A stretch of 64,000 nt of DNA, from the NCBI RefSeq assembly GCF_018294505.1, contig NC_057811.1, forward strand, positions 406,155,652 to 406,219,651. Direction: 5' to 3'. Positions 1 through 11,150 of this stretch are shown in pieces. Within the stretch, counting starts at the first letter, position 1. Every line of letters starts with the position of its first letter. The notes under the pieces are model-generated. The model saw only the letters and a list, made by a program, of their open reading frames with translations. It did not search any database and was not told the DNA's origin. A program made the translations under genes and the position numbers. This stretch comes from Triticum aestivum. Taxonomy: Eukaryota; Streptophyta; Magnoliopsida; Poales; Poaceae.

Positions 1-107
1 CACAGTTATTCCTCCTTCGCCCACGCCTGGCTCCTCCAATCTCTCTGCTTCCTCGAGGCCCTGATCCGCCCTTCCAATCTGACTTGCGCTCTGCCTCCCC
101 CATCGCC

Positions 108-2409
108 ATGGCACTGAAACAAGCTGAGAAGGGGAAGAAACCTCTGTCTCTGCCAACTACGCCTCCGTCTTTCACGCCAGCGCTATGCCGGTCTCGGGTG
201 CTCAATGACGAGGCCATGGACAAGGTGCGTCCGATGCTTGCTTCCAGCTTCAACGAGTGGGGGAAGACGGTGGCTTGGCCTGCGTCCCGTACTCGCACGG
301 CTCAGGCATCCACTAAGGTCCCGATCTTCATCGACACCCTCTGGGCTGGTCTGATTCCTCCCTTCTCTGCCTACTTTAATGTTGTGCTTGAGCATTATCA
401 AATCCACATGCTGCATCTCGACCCTCAATCTGTGACTCTTCTGGCCGTCTTCGCCTTTGTGTGCGAAGCCATGGTTGGCATTGCCCCTTCTATGGCTCTC
501 CTCCGCCATTTCATTTCATTGCACTTGACCGACCCTCAACAATGCTCGGGGTGCGTGAGCTTCCAGGCCGTGGCTACGACGGCGGGCAAGGGGATCGACT
601 TCGAGCTTCCTCCATCCACGAGCGAATTCCGGATACGATGGGTGTTCATCAATGCCGGTGTGCTCAGTCCTTTGCTTCAGGCTCCGTTGGGGCCTGCTGT
701 TCCTAACTCTGGCTAGAACCATCAGCGGCTCGCGAGCCCCGGCCTTGCTCACATCTGGCTCAGGTTGAGGTTGCTGAAAGATCGCGGCGTAACTGCACCG
801 ATGGTGGTGAAGGAATTCGTCCAACGCCGGGTCGCTGCACTTCAGCGCCATTCTCGCCCAATGTGGACCTTCCTCAGCAGCCAGGACCGCATGAGGTTTT
901 AGGAGTCCGGGCTCCTCCTTGGGACGTAGCGAATAGTGCTCAAGGTCCTAACGGGTGTCTTTCTTCCAACCGAAATGCCTGGGAAGAACTGTTTGCTGTG
1001 CCGCTGCAAGAACAAGGATGAGTTTGTAAAGAACATTCCTCTCTTCGATGAATGGGGGCCGCGGCCGGACGGCCTGGAGGGGCCTCGTGAGAACCCTGTC
1101 GTTGTGGTTCCCTTCCTTGCCCTTGATGCTGAGCTCGCCCCAAGTGATGGTGCAGGTAGGCGAGCTCCGGCGGAGGCCGGTGACTCGAGTGCGAGGAGCA
1201 CGTGCTAAGTGGTGATCCTGGGGCATCGTCCTCAGGAGCCTGCCACTCCCCTCCTGAGGCGTCAGTTGCTGAGGAGACGTTGCATGCGACTCCCGAGGCC
1301 AAGGCTCCAGGAGCCTCGGGAGGTCATGGTGAAACGGTGCCTGGCTGTTTGCCGCAACCGGACACCCCTAAAGATATTCTTCCGAGCTCTTCTTCGGCCC
1401 CGCTACGTACCGAACGTCACGTCCAGCGTTTCGGTCGTCTTTGTGTGGACTTCGAGGAGCTCCACAAGAGGAAAGGATCTCCCACCGGCAGCAACATCTT
1501 TGGACCTCTGAAGCGGAGGAAGTACATCGCTGTTGACGTGTAAGTATCGTACCGCTGTTGCTCCTTGTGTGCTGTTTTTCGCCTCCTGACGTCGGTTCTT
1601 CAGGGCTCCTTCCGTCGAGGCGGCCGCGCCTCCTGAGAAACGGCATCCTTCTTCCTTAACTCTTCCGCCGGCCACGAGCGCTCCGAGTCCGCTGGTGGCC
1701 CCTGGAGCAGGGCTGGTCAAAGGGGCATTCCCGCCTTCTTGGCGAGATGATCCTGCAGCCTTGTCGTTCCTCCCCCCGGTTTGGCGTGGAGCTTGGCAGG
1801 CGTGCCCAAGACTCCTCCGCTGGTCATGGACGGCAATTTGTTGGCTTCGATCTTTGGCTCCTCTTCAAGCAGCGGGCCTCGGCCGGCTTGGTCTCCTCGC
1901 GAGGACGAGCTGGCGCTAGGTGCGGCATCAGCCCCCAGCCCCCTGCCGGGGGGTGGCGCGCTGCATGGTGCCCCGCCTGCAGCCCCCGAGGTGGAGGACG
2001 AGGAGGGTCGAGCGTTCGAGCTTGAGTGCGGGCGGAGCATGGTTCGTCACGAGCTCTTCCGAGAGGCGATGGGCGCGATGAGCCGACTTGGTGAAGAGCT
2101 CGCGGGTGTTGACTCGCGCCTTGAGGCCGAAGGTCTCCGGCTGGTGGAGGAGCGACACAAGCTGAGGGTGGCCATCAACCTCGGGCGCTATCAGCGCGAC
2201 CTTGAGAACGCTAAGGCCGAGGCATCCCTCAAGATCGCACATGAAGCCCGCTCGCGAGCCTTGGAAGAGGCTCATGAGGCTGACCGCCGCCGCGAAGCTG
2301 CGGAGGAACGCGCGTGGGAGCGCCAGGCCTAGAGCGCCTCTCTTGAGCAACAGGTGGAGGCGCGGTGGGCCACTCTTGCGTCGCTGAGGGGGATGCCCGC
2401 GGAGGAAGA
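108..2409 (+). pseudogene. Gypsy#0 antisense accessory gene, N-terminal and middle part
   Basis: From the ATG at 108 the frame reads a globular domain with the hydrophobic helix pattern of the plant putative gypsy-type transposon family (PF04195-like). A key segment, about 340-500, reads IPPFSAYFNVVLEHY followed by LLAVFAFVCEA, matching the equivalent part of the Gypsy#2 antisense gene. The frame stops at 716, but family-like sequence resumes in another frame at about 750-900, so there is at least one frameshift. A probable intron runs from a gtaagt donor at 1540 to a ttcttcag acceptor ending at 1603. The next exon has a frameshift near 1780, then an Ala/Glu/Arg-rich coiled coil, a TAG stop at 2330-2332, and continues in frame to 2409, where Copia#1 interrupts it. 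The function of this family is unknown; the copy is decayed. Confidence 0.6.
2405..2409. repeat. Left TSD of Copia#1 (GAAGA)
   Basis: GAAGA directly precedes the TGAAGGAAAT start of the 5' LTR and recurs immediately after the 3' LTR at 62583-62587. Five bases is the usual duplication for Copia integration. Confidence 0.95.
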
Positions 2410-3564
2410 TGAAGGAAATATGCCTTAGAGGCAATAATAAAGTTATTATTTATTTCCTTATATCATGATCAATGTTTATTATTCATGCTAGAATTGTATT
2501 AACCGGAAATATAATACATGTGTGAATACATAGACAAACAGAGTGTCACTAGTATGCCTCTACTTGACTAGCTTGTTAATCAAAGATGGTTATGTTTCCT
2601 AACCATGGACAAAGAATTGTTATTTGATTAACGAGATCACATCATTAGGAGAATGATGTGATTGACTTGACCCATTCCATTAGCTTAGCACTCGATCGTT
2701 TACCGGAGGAACACTTTGTGTGCTACCAAACGTCACAACGTAACTGGGTGATTATAAAGGTGCTCTACAGGTGTCTCCGAAGGTACTTGTTGGGTTGGCG
2801 TATTTCGAGATTAGGATTTATCACTCTGATTGTCGGAGAGGTATCTCTCGGCCCACTCAGTAATGCACATCACTATAAGCCTTGCATGCATTGTAACTAA
2901 TGAGTTAGCTGCGGGATGATGTATTACGGAACGAGTAAAGAGACTTGCTAGTAACGAGACTGAACTAGATATTGAGATACCGACGATCGAATCTCGGGCA
3001 AGTAACATACCGATGACAATGGGAACAACGTATGTTGCTATGCGGTTTGACCGATAAAGATCTTCGTAGAATATGTGGGAGCCAATATGAGCATCCAGGT
3101 TCCGCTATTGGTTATTGACCGGAGACGTGTCTCGGTCATGTCTACATAGTTCTCGAACCTGTAGGGTCCGCACGCTTAAAGTTTCGATGACAGTTATATT
3201 ATGAGTTTATATGTTTTGATGTACCGAAGGTTGTTCGGAGTCCCGGATGTGATCATGGACATGACGAGGAGTCTCGAAATGGTCGAGACATGAAGATTGA
3301 TATATTGGAAGCCTATGTTTGGATATCGGAAGTGTTCCGGGTGAAATCGGAATTTTACCGGAGTACCGGGAGGTTACCGGAACACCCTGGGGGCTTAATG
3401 GGCCATAGTGGGCCTTAGTGGAACAGAGGAGAGGCGGCCAGGGCAGGGCCGCACACCCATCCCCCTAGTCCGAATAGGACAAGGAGAGGGGGCGGCGTCC
3501 CCCCTTTCCTTCCTCTCTCCCTCCTCTTTTCCCCTCCACTCCTGGTCCAACAAGGAAAAGGAAG

Positions 3565-3595
3565 GGAGTCCTACTCCCGGTGGGAGTAGGACTCC
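3565..3595 (+). promoter_or_regulatory. Perfect 14-bp hairpin upstream of the Copia#1 5' LTR TATA box
   Basis: Arms 3565-3578 and 3582-3595 are exact reverse complements around a GGT loop, about 47 bp upstream of the TATA box. The same hairpin is intact in the 3' LTR at 62071-62101. Its role is unknown. Confidence 0.7.
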
Positions 3596-3641
3596 TCCTG
3601 GCGCGCCCCTCCTGGCCGGCCGCACCTCTCCCCCTTGCTCC

Positions 3642-3649
3642 TTTATATA
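3642..3649 (+). promoter_or_regulatory. TATA box, Copia#1 5' LTR
   Basis: TTTATATA followed by a GC-rich ACGGGGGCAGGGGGCACC stretch; all four Copia LTRs here carry the same arrangement. Confidence 0.7.
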
Positions 3650-4052
3650 CGGGGGCAGGGGGCACCCTAGAGACACAACAATTGATTGTTTGATCTTTTA
3701 GCCGTGTGCGGTGCCCCCCTCCACCATAGTCTACCTTGATAATACTGTAGCGGTGCTTAGGCGAAGCCCTGCATCGATAGAACATCATTATCATCACCAC
3801 GCCGTCGTGCTGATGAAACTCTCACACAACAGTCGGCTGGATCGGAGTTCGAGGAACGTCATCCGGCTGAACGTGTGCTGAACTCGGAGGTGCCGTGTGT
3901 TCGGTTACTTGATCGGTAACCGCATTGTGCTAACGCTTCCACTTTCGGTCTACGAGGGTACATGGACAACACTCTCCCCTCTCGTTGCTATGCATCACCA
4001 TGATCCTATGTGTGCGTAGGAATTTTTTTGAAATTACTACGTTCCCAAACAG

Positions 4053-4065
4053 TGGTATCAGAGCC
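4053..4065 (+). other. Primer-binding site of Copia#1
   Basis: TGGTATCAGAGCC begins two bases after the 5' LTR and matches the classical initiator-Met tRNA 3'-end complement used by Copia elements. Confidence 0.9.
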
Positions 4066-4122
4066 ATGTTTTATGCGTTGATGTTATATGCACGAGTAGA
4101 ACACAAGTGAGTTGTGGGCGAT

Positions 4123-4127
4123 ATAAG
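4123..4127. repeat. Left TSD of Copia#2 (ATAAG)
   Basis: ATAAG precedes the Copia#2 5' LTR and is repeated at 12889-12893. The Copia#1 leader then continues, matching the equivalent Copia#2 leader from about 5930 onward. Confidence 0.95.
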
Positions 4128-5864
4128 TGAAGGAAATATGCCCTAGAGGCAATAATAAAGTATTATATATTTCCTTATATCATGATAAATGTTTATTATT
4201 CATGCTAGAATTGTATTAACCGGAAACATAATACATGTGTGAATACATAGACAAACAGAGTGTCACTAGTATGCCTCTACTTGACTAGCTCGTTAATCAA
4301 AGATGGTTATGTTTCCTAGCCATTGACATGAGTTGTCATTTGATTAACAGGATCACCTCATTAGGAGAATGACGTGATTGACATGACCCATTACGTTAGC
4401 TTAGCACCCGATCGTTTAGTATGTTGCTATTTCTTTCTTCATGACTTATACATGTTCCTATTACTATGAGATTATGCAACTCCCGTTTACCGGAGGAACA
4501 CTTTGTGTGCTATCAAACGTCACAACGTAACTGGGTGATTATAAAGGTGCTCTACAGGTGTCTCCAAAGGTACTTGTTGGGTTGGCGTATTTCGAGATTA
4601 GGATTTGTCACTCCGATTGTCGGACAGGTATCTCTGGGCCCACTCGGTAATGCACATCACTATAAGCCTTGCAAGCATTGTGACTAATGAGTTAGTTTCG
4701 GGATGATGTATTACAGAACAAGTAAAGAGACTTGCCGGTAACGAGATTGAACTAGGTATCGGGATACCGACGATCGAATCTCGGGCAAGTAACATACTGA
4801 TGACAAAGGGAACAAGGTATGTTGTTATGCGGTCTGACCGATAAAGATCTTCGTAGAATATGTGGGAGCCAATATGGGCATCCAGGTGCCGCTATTGGTT
4901 ATTGACCGGAGAGGTGTCTCGGTCATGTCTACATAGTTCTCGAACCCAAAGGGTCCGCACGCTTAAAGTTACGATGACAGTTATATTATGAGTTTATGTG
5001 ATTTGATGTACCGAAGGTTGTTCGGAGTCCCGGATGTGATCACGGACATGACGAGGAGTCTCGAAATGGCCGAGACATAAAGATTGATATATTGGACGAC
5101 TATATTCGAACACCGGAATTGTTCCGGAGAAGTTTCGGATTAAACCGGAGTGCCGGAGGGTTACCGGAACCCCCCGGGGAAGTATTGGGCCTTAGTGGGC
5201 CTTGAGGGGAGAGAGAGGGCAGCAACCATGAGGTGGCACGCCCCCTCCCAAGGGGAATCCTAGTTGGACTAGGAGAGGGGGGCGCAGCCCCCTTTCCCTC
5301 TCCCTCTCACTCTCTTTCCTTCCCCCGCTTCTTTCCTAGTAGGACTAGGAAAGGGGAGTCCAACTCCTACTAGGAGGAGGACTCCCCCTCTCTCCTTGGC
5401 GCGCCTAGGGCAGCCAGCCTCCCCCTTGCTCCTTTATATACGGGGGCAGGGGGCACCTAAGAACACACTTGATATACGATATTTTAGCCGTGTGCGGTGC
5501 CCCCCTCCACCAGATTACACCTCGATTATACCGTCGCGGAGCTTAGGCGAAGCCCTGCGTCGGTGGAATATCATCATCGTCACCACGCCGTCGTGCTGAC
5601 GAAACTCTCCCTCAACACTCGTCTGTATCGGAGTTCGAGGGACGTCATCAAGCTGAACGTGTGTAGAACTTCGGAGGTGCCGTGCGTTCGGTACTTGATC
5701 GGTCGGATCGTGAAGACGTACGACTACATCAACCGCGTTGTGATAACGCTTCCGCCGTCGGTCTACGAGGGTACGTGGACAACACTCTCCCCTCTCGTTG
5801 CTATGCATCACCATGATCTTGCGTGTGCGTAGGAAATTTTTTGAAATTACTACGTTCCCTAACA
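4128..5864 (+). repeat. 5' LTR of Copia#2
   Basis: It runs from TGAAGGAAATATGCC to CGTTCCCTAACA, 1737 bp. An inverted repeat, CCTAGTAGGA at 5335-5344 with TCCTACTAGG at 5365-5374, lies upstream of the TATA box. Confidence 0.96.
5433..5440 (+). promoter_or_regulatory. TATA box, Copia#2 5' LTR
   Basis: TTTATATA followed by ACGGGGGCAGGGGGCACC, placed as in the other Copia LTRs; it would drive genomic RNA synthesis. Confidence 0.7.
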
Positions 5865-5865
5865 G

Positions 5866-5878
5866 TGGCATCCGAGCC
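5866..5878 (+). other. Degenerate primer-binding site of Copia#2
   Basis: TGGCATCCGAGCC sits where TGGTATCAGAGCC is expected and differs at two positions from the Copia#1 PBS. Confidence 0.8.
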
Positions 5879-7154
5879 TGGTTTTATGCGTATGCTATGC
5901 AAGAGTAGAACACAAGTGAGTTGTGGGCGATATAAGTCATACTGCTTACCATCATGTCATACTTTGGTTCAGCGGTATTGTGAGATGAAGCGGCCCAGAC
6001 CGACATTACGCGTACGCTTACGCAAGACTGGTTTCACCGTTCGGAGCACTCGTTGCTTAAAGGTGACTGGCGGGTCTCTGTCTCTCTCACTTTAGTTGAA
6101 CCGAGTGTGGCTACGCCCGGTCCGTGTGAAGGTTAAAACAGCACCAACTTGACAAACTATCGTTGTGGTTTTGATGCGTAGGTAAGAACTGTTCTTGCTA
6201 AGCCCGTAGCAGCCACGTAAAACATGCAACAACAAAGTAGAGGACGTCTAACTTGTTTTTGCAGGGCATGTTGTGATGTGATATGGTCAAGACATGATGT
6301 GATATAATGTGTTGTATGAGATGATCATGTTTTGTAACCGAGTTATCGGCAACTGGTAGGAGCCATATGGTTGTCGCTTTATTGTATGAGATGCAATCGC
6401 CATGTAATAGTTTTACTTTATCACTAAGCAGTAGCGATAGTCGTAAAAGCAATAAGTTGGCGAGACGACAACGATACTACGATGGAGATGAAGGTGTCAA
6501 GCCGGTGACGATGGTGATCATGACGGTGCTTCGGAGATGGAGATCACGAGCACGGTGCTTCGGAGATGGAGATCACAAGCACAAGATGATGATGGCCATA
6601 TCATATCACTTATATTGATTGCATGTGATGTTAATCCTTTATGCATCTTATCTTGCTTTGATTGACGGTAGCATTATAAGATGATCTCTCACTAAAATTT
6701 CAAGATAAAAGTGTTCTCCCTGAGTATGCACCGTTGCAAAAGTTCTTCGTGCTAAGACACCACGTGATGATCGGGTGTGATAAGCTCTACGTTCAAATAC
6801 AACGGGTGCAAAACAGTTGCACACGCTGAATACTCAGGTTAAACTTGACGAGTCTAGCATATGTACAGATATGGCCTCGGAACACAGAGACCGAAAGGTC
6901 GAGCGTGAATCATATAGTAGATATGATCAACATAGTGATGTTCACCATTGAAACTACTCCATCTCACGTGATGATCGGACATGGTTTAGTTGCTTTGGAT
7001 CACGTAATCACTTAGATGATTAGAGAGATGTCTATCTAAGTGGGAGTTCTTAAGTAATATGATTAATTGAACTTAAATTTATCATGAACTTAGTACTTGA
7101 TAGTATCTTGCTTGTCTATGTTAATTGTAGATAAATGCCCGTGCTGTTGTTCCG
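5879..7154 (+). other. Copia#2 untranslated leader
   Basis: No supported gene. The stretch matches the Copia#1 leader at 12894-14062 along most of its length. A 29-bp direct duplication at 6525-6582 is present once in Copia#1 (near 13476). An ATG at 7135 opens only seven codons before TGA. Confidence 0.8.
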
Positions 7155-10100
7155 TTGAATTTTAATGCGTTCCTTGAGAAAGCTAAGTTGAAAGATGATG
7201 GTAGCAATTACACGGACTGGGTCCGTAACTTGAGGATTATCCTCATTGCTGCACAGAAGAATTACGTCCTGGAAGCACCGCTAGGTGCTAGGCCTCCTGC
7301 AAGAGCTACGCCAGAAGTTATGAACGTCTGGCAAAGCAAAGTTGATGACTACTCAATAGTTCAGTGTGCCATGCTTTACGGCTTAGAACCGGGACTTCAA
7401 CGACGTTTTGAACGTCATGGAGCATATGAGATGTTCCAGGAGTTGAAGTTAATATTTCAAGCAAATGCCCGGATTGAGAGATATGAAGTCTCCAATAAGT
7501 TCTATAGCTGCAAGATGGAAGAGAATAGTTCTGTCAGTGAGCATATACTCAGAATGTCTGGGTATAATAATCACTTGATTCAACTGGGAGTTCAACTTCC
7601 GGATGATTGCGTCATTGACAGAATTCTTCAATCACTGCCACCAAGCTACAAGAGCTTCGTGATGAACTATAACATGCAAGGGATGAATAAGACTATTCCC
7701 GAGCTCTTCGCAATGCTAAAGGCAGCGGAGGTAGAAATCAAAAAGGAGCATCAAGTGTTGATGGTCAGTAAAACCACTAGTTTCAAGAAAAAGGGCAAAG
7801 GGAGAAGAAAGGGAACTTCAAGAAGAACAACAAGCAAGTTGTTGTTCAGGCGAAGAAATCCAAGTCTGGACCTAAGCCTGAAACTGAGTGCTTCTACTGT
7901 AAGCAGACTGGCCACTGGAAGCGGAACTGCCCATAGTATTTGGCGGAAAAGAAGGATGGCAAGGTTAACAAAGGTATATGTGATATACATGTTATTGATG
8001 TGTACCTTACCAATGCTCGTAGTAGCACCTGGGTATTTGATACTGGTTCTGTTGCTAATTTGCAACTCGAAACAGGGGCTACAGATTGAGCGAAGATTGG
8101 CTAAGGACGAGGTGACGATGCGCGTGGGAAATGGTTCCAAAGTCGATGTGATCGCCGTCGGCACGCTACCACTACATCTACCTTCGGGATTAATATTAGA
8201 CCTAAATAATTGTTATTTGGTGATAGCGTTGAGCATGAACATTATATCTGGATCTTGTTTAATGCGAGACGGTTATTCATTTAAATCAGAGAATAATGGT
8301 TGTTCTATTTATATGAATAATATCTTTTATGGTCATGCACCCTTGAAGAGTGGTCTATTTTTAATGAATCTCGATAGTAGTGATACACATATTTATAATG
8401 TTCAAGCCAAAAGATGCAGAGTTAATAATGACAGTGCAACTTATTTGTGGCACTCCCGTTTGGGTCATATCGGTGTAAAGCGCATGAAGAAACTCCATAC
8501 TGATGGAATTTTGGAATCACTTGATTTTGAATCACTTGGTACTTGCGAACCGTGCCTTATGGGCAAGATGACCAAAACACCGTTCTCCGGTACTATGGAG
8601 AGAGCAACAGATTTGTTGGAAATCATACATACAGATGTATGTGGTCCGATGAATATTGAGGCTCGTAGCGGATATCGTTATTTTCTCACCTTCACACATG
8701 ATTTGAGCAGATATGGGTATATCTACTTAATGAAACATAAGTCTGAAACATTTGAAAAGTTCAAAGAATTTCAGACTGAAGTTGAAAATCATCGTAACAA
8801 TAAAATTAAATTCCTACGATCTGGTCGTGGTGGAGAATATTTGAGTTACGAGTTTGGTCTACATTTGAAACAATGCGGAATAGTTTCGCAACTCACGCCA
8901 CCCAGAACACCACAGCGTAATGGTGTGTCCGAACGTCGTAATCGTACTTTATTAGATATGGTGCGATCTATGATGTCTCTTACTGATTTACCGCTATCGT
9001 TTTGGGGTTATGCTTTAGAGACGGCTGCATTCACTCTAAATAGGACACCATCGAAATCTATTGAGACGACGCCTTTTGAACTATGGTTTGGCAAGAAACC
9101 AAAGTTGTCGTATCTTAAAGTTTGGGGTTGCGATACTTATGTGAAAAAACTTCAACCTGATAAGCTCGAACCTAAATCGGAGAAATGTGTCTTTATAGGA
9201 TACCCAAAGGAGACTGTTTGGTACACCTTCTATCACAGATCCGAAGGCAAGATATTCGTTGCTAAGAATGGATCCTTTCTAGAGAAGGAGTTTCTCTCGA
9301 AAGATGTGAGTGGGAGGAAAGTAGAACTTGATGAGGTAACTGTACCTGCTCCCTTATTGGAAAGTAGATCATCACAGAAATCAGTTTCTGCGACACCTAC
9401 ACCAAATAGTGAGGAAGTTAATGATAATGATCATGAAACTTCAGATCAAGTTATTACTGAACTTCGTAGGTCAACTAGATCAAGATCCGCACCAGAGTGG
9501 TACGGTAATCCTGTTCTGGAGGTCATGTTACTAGACAATGGCGAACCTACGAACTATGAAGAAGCGATGGTGAGCCCAGATTCCGCAAAATGGCTTGAAG
9601 CCATGAAATCCGAGATGGGATCCATGTATGAAAACAAAGTATGGACTTTGGTTGACTTGCCCGATGGTCGACAAGCCATTGAAAACAAATGGATCTTCAA
9701 GAAGAAGACTGACGCTGAGGGTAATATTACTGTCTATAAAGCTCGACTTGTTGCGAAAGGTTTTCGACAAGTTCAAGGGATTGACTACGATGAGACCTTC
9801 TCACCAGTAGCGATGCTTAAGTCTGTCCGAATTATGTTAGCAGTTGCCGCATTTTATGATTATGAAATTTGGCAAATGGATGTCAAAACTGCATTCCTGA
9901 ATGGATTTCTGGAAGAAGAGTTGTATATGATGCAACCGGAAGGTTTTGTCGATCCAAAGGGAGCTAACAAAGTGTGCAAGCTCCAGCGATCCATTTATGG
10001 ACTGGTGCAAGCCTCTCGGAGTTGGAATAAACGCTTTGATAGTGTGATCAAAGCATTTGGTTTTATACAGACTTTTGGAGAAGCTTGTATTTACAAGAAA

Positions 10101-11117
10101 GTGAGTGGGAGCTCGATAGCATTTCTGATATTATATGTGGATGACATATTACTAATCGGAAATGATATAGAATTTCTGGATAGCATAAAGGGATACTTGA
10201 ATAAGAGTTTTTCAATGAAAGACCTCGGTGAAGCTGCATATATATTAGGCATTAAGATCTATAGAGATAGATCAAGACGCTTAATTGGACTTTCACAAAG
10301 CACATACCTTGACAAAGTTTTGAAGAAGTTCAAAATGGATCAAGCAAAGAAAGGGTTCTTGCCTGTACTACAAGGTGTGAGATTGAGTAAGACTCAATGC
10401 CCGACCACTGCAGAAGATAGAGAGAAAATGAAAGATGTTCCCTATGCTTCAGCCATAGGCTCTATCATGTATGCAATGTTGTGTACCAGACCTGATGTGT
10501 CCCTTGCTATAAGTTTAGCAGGGAGGTACCAAAGTAATCCAGGAGTGGATCACTGGACAGCGGTCAAGAACATCCTGAAATACCTGAAAAGGACTAAGGA
10601 TATGTTTCTCGTTTATGGAGGTGACAAAGAGCTCATCGTAAGGGGTTACGTTGATGCAAGCTTTGACACTGATCCGGACGATTCGAAATTGCAAACCGGA
10701 TACGTATTTACATTGAATGGTGGAGCTGTCAGTTGGTGCAGTTCCAAGCAAAGTGTCGTGGCGGGATCTACGTGTGAAGCAGAATACATAGCTGCTTCGG
10801 AAGCAGCGAATGAAGGAGTCTGGATGAAGGAGTTCATATCCGACCTAGGTGTCATACCTAGTACATCGGGACCAATGAAAATCTTTTGTGATAATACTGG
10901 TGCAATTGCCTTAGCAAAGGAATACAGATTACACAAGAGAACCAAGCACATCAGAAGACGCTTCAATTCCATCCGGGATTTAGTCCAGGTGGGAGACATA
11001 GAAATTTGCAAGATACATACGGATCTGAATGTAGCAGACCCGTTGACTAAGCCTCTTCCACGAGCAAAACATGATCAGCACCAAGACTCCATGGGTGTAA
11101 GAATCATTACTATGTAA
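7155..11117 (+). pseudogene. Copia#2 gag-pol polyprotein, long open frame but defective
   Basis: The 1320-codon frame contains gag (residues 1 to about 215), GAG-pre-integrase (about 425-480), integrase core (about 490-610), reverse transcriptase with YVDD at 994-997, and RNase H with Asp1167 in YVDAS, then Glu in STCEAEY and Asp in FCDNT. Compared with Copia#1 there are two extra bases near 7800 and two fewer near 8057. The segment between is therefore read in the wrong frame: the CX2CX4HX4C zinc knuckle (7889-7930) and the protease motif DTGS (at 8039) lie in another frame, which also has a TAG at 7934. Integrase keeps Asp494 and Glu593 but has Gly557 for the second catalytic Asp. No ATG starts the frame before 7320; the ATG at 7135 appears to be separated from it by a one-base loss. 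Confidence 0.9.
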
Positions 11118-11139
11118 TCTAGGTTATTGACTCTAGTGC

Positions 11140-11150
11140 AAGTGGGAGAC
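11140..11150 (+). other. Polypurine tract of Copia#2
   Basis: AAGTGGGAGAC immediately precedes the 3' LTR and is identical to the tract before the Copia#1 3' LTR; it primes plus-strand DNA synthesis. Confidence 0.85.

Larger units (their letters stand above)
2410..4051 (+). repeat. 5' LTR of Copia#1
   Basis: It starts TGAAGGAAATATGCC and ends in CCCAAACA, followed by the PBS. At 1642 bp it is shorter than its partner at 60843 (1740 bp). One cause is a 71-bp deletion at 2699-2702, where the partner has two TTTA repeats; a second deletion of nearly 30 bp lies near 3915. Confidence 0.95.

Noticed and set aside
2811..3008. A 65-codon minus-strand ORF that recurs at 4598, 11621 and, degraded, in the last LTR
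   Set aside because: It lies wholly within the LTRs and recurs only because the LTRs are copies of one another; there is no start context or family resemblance.
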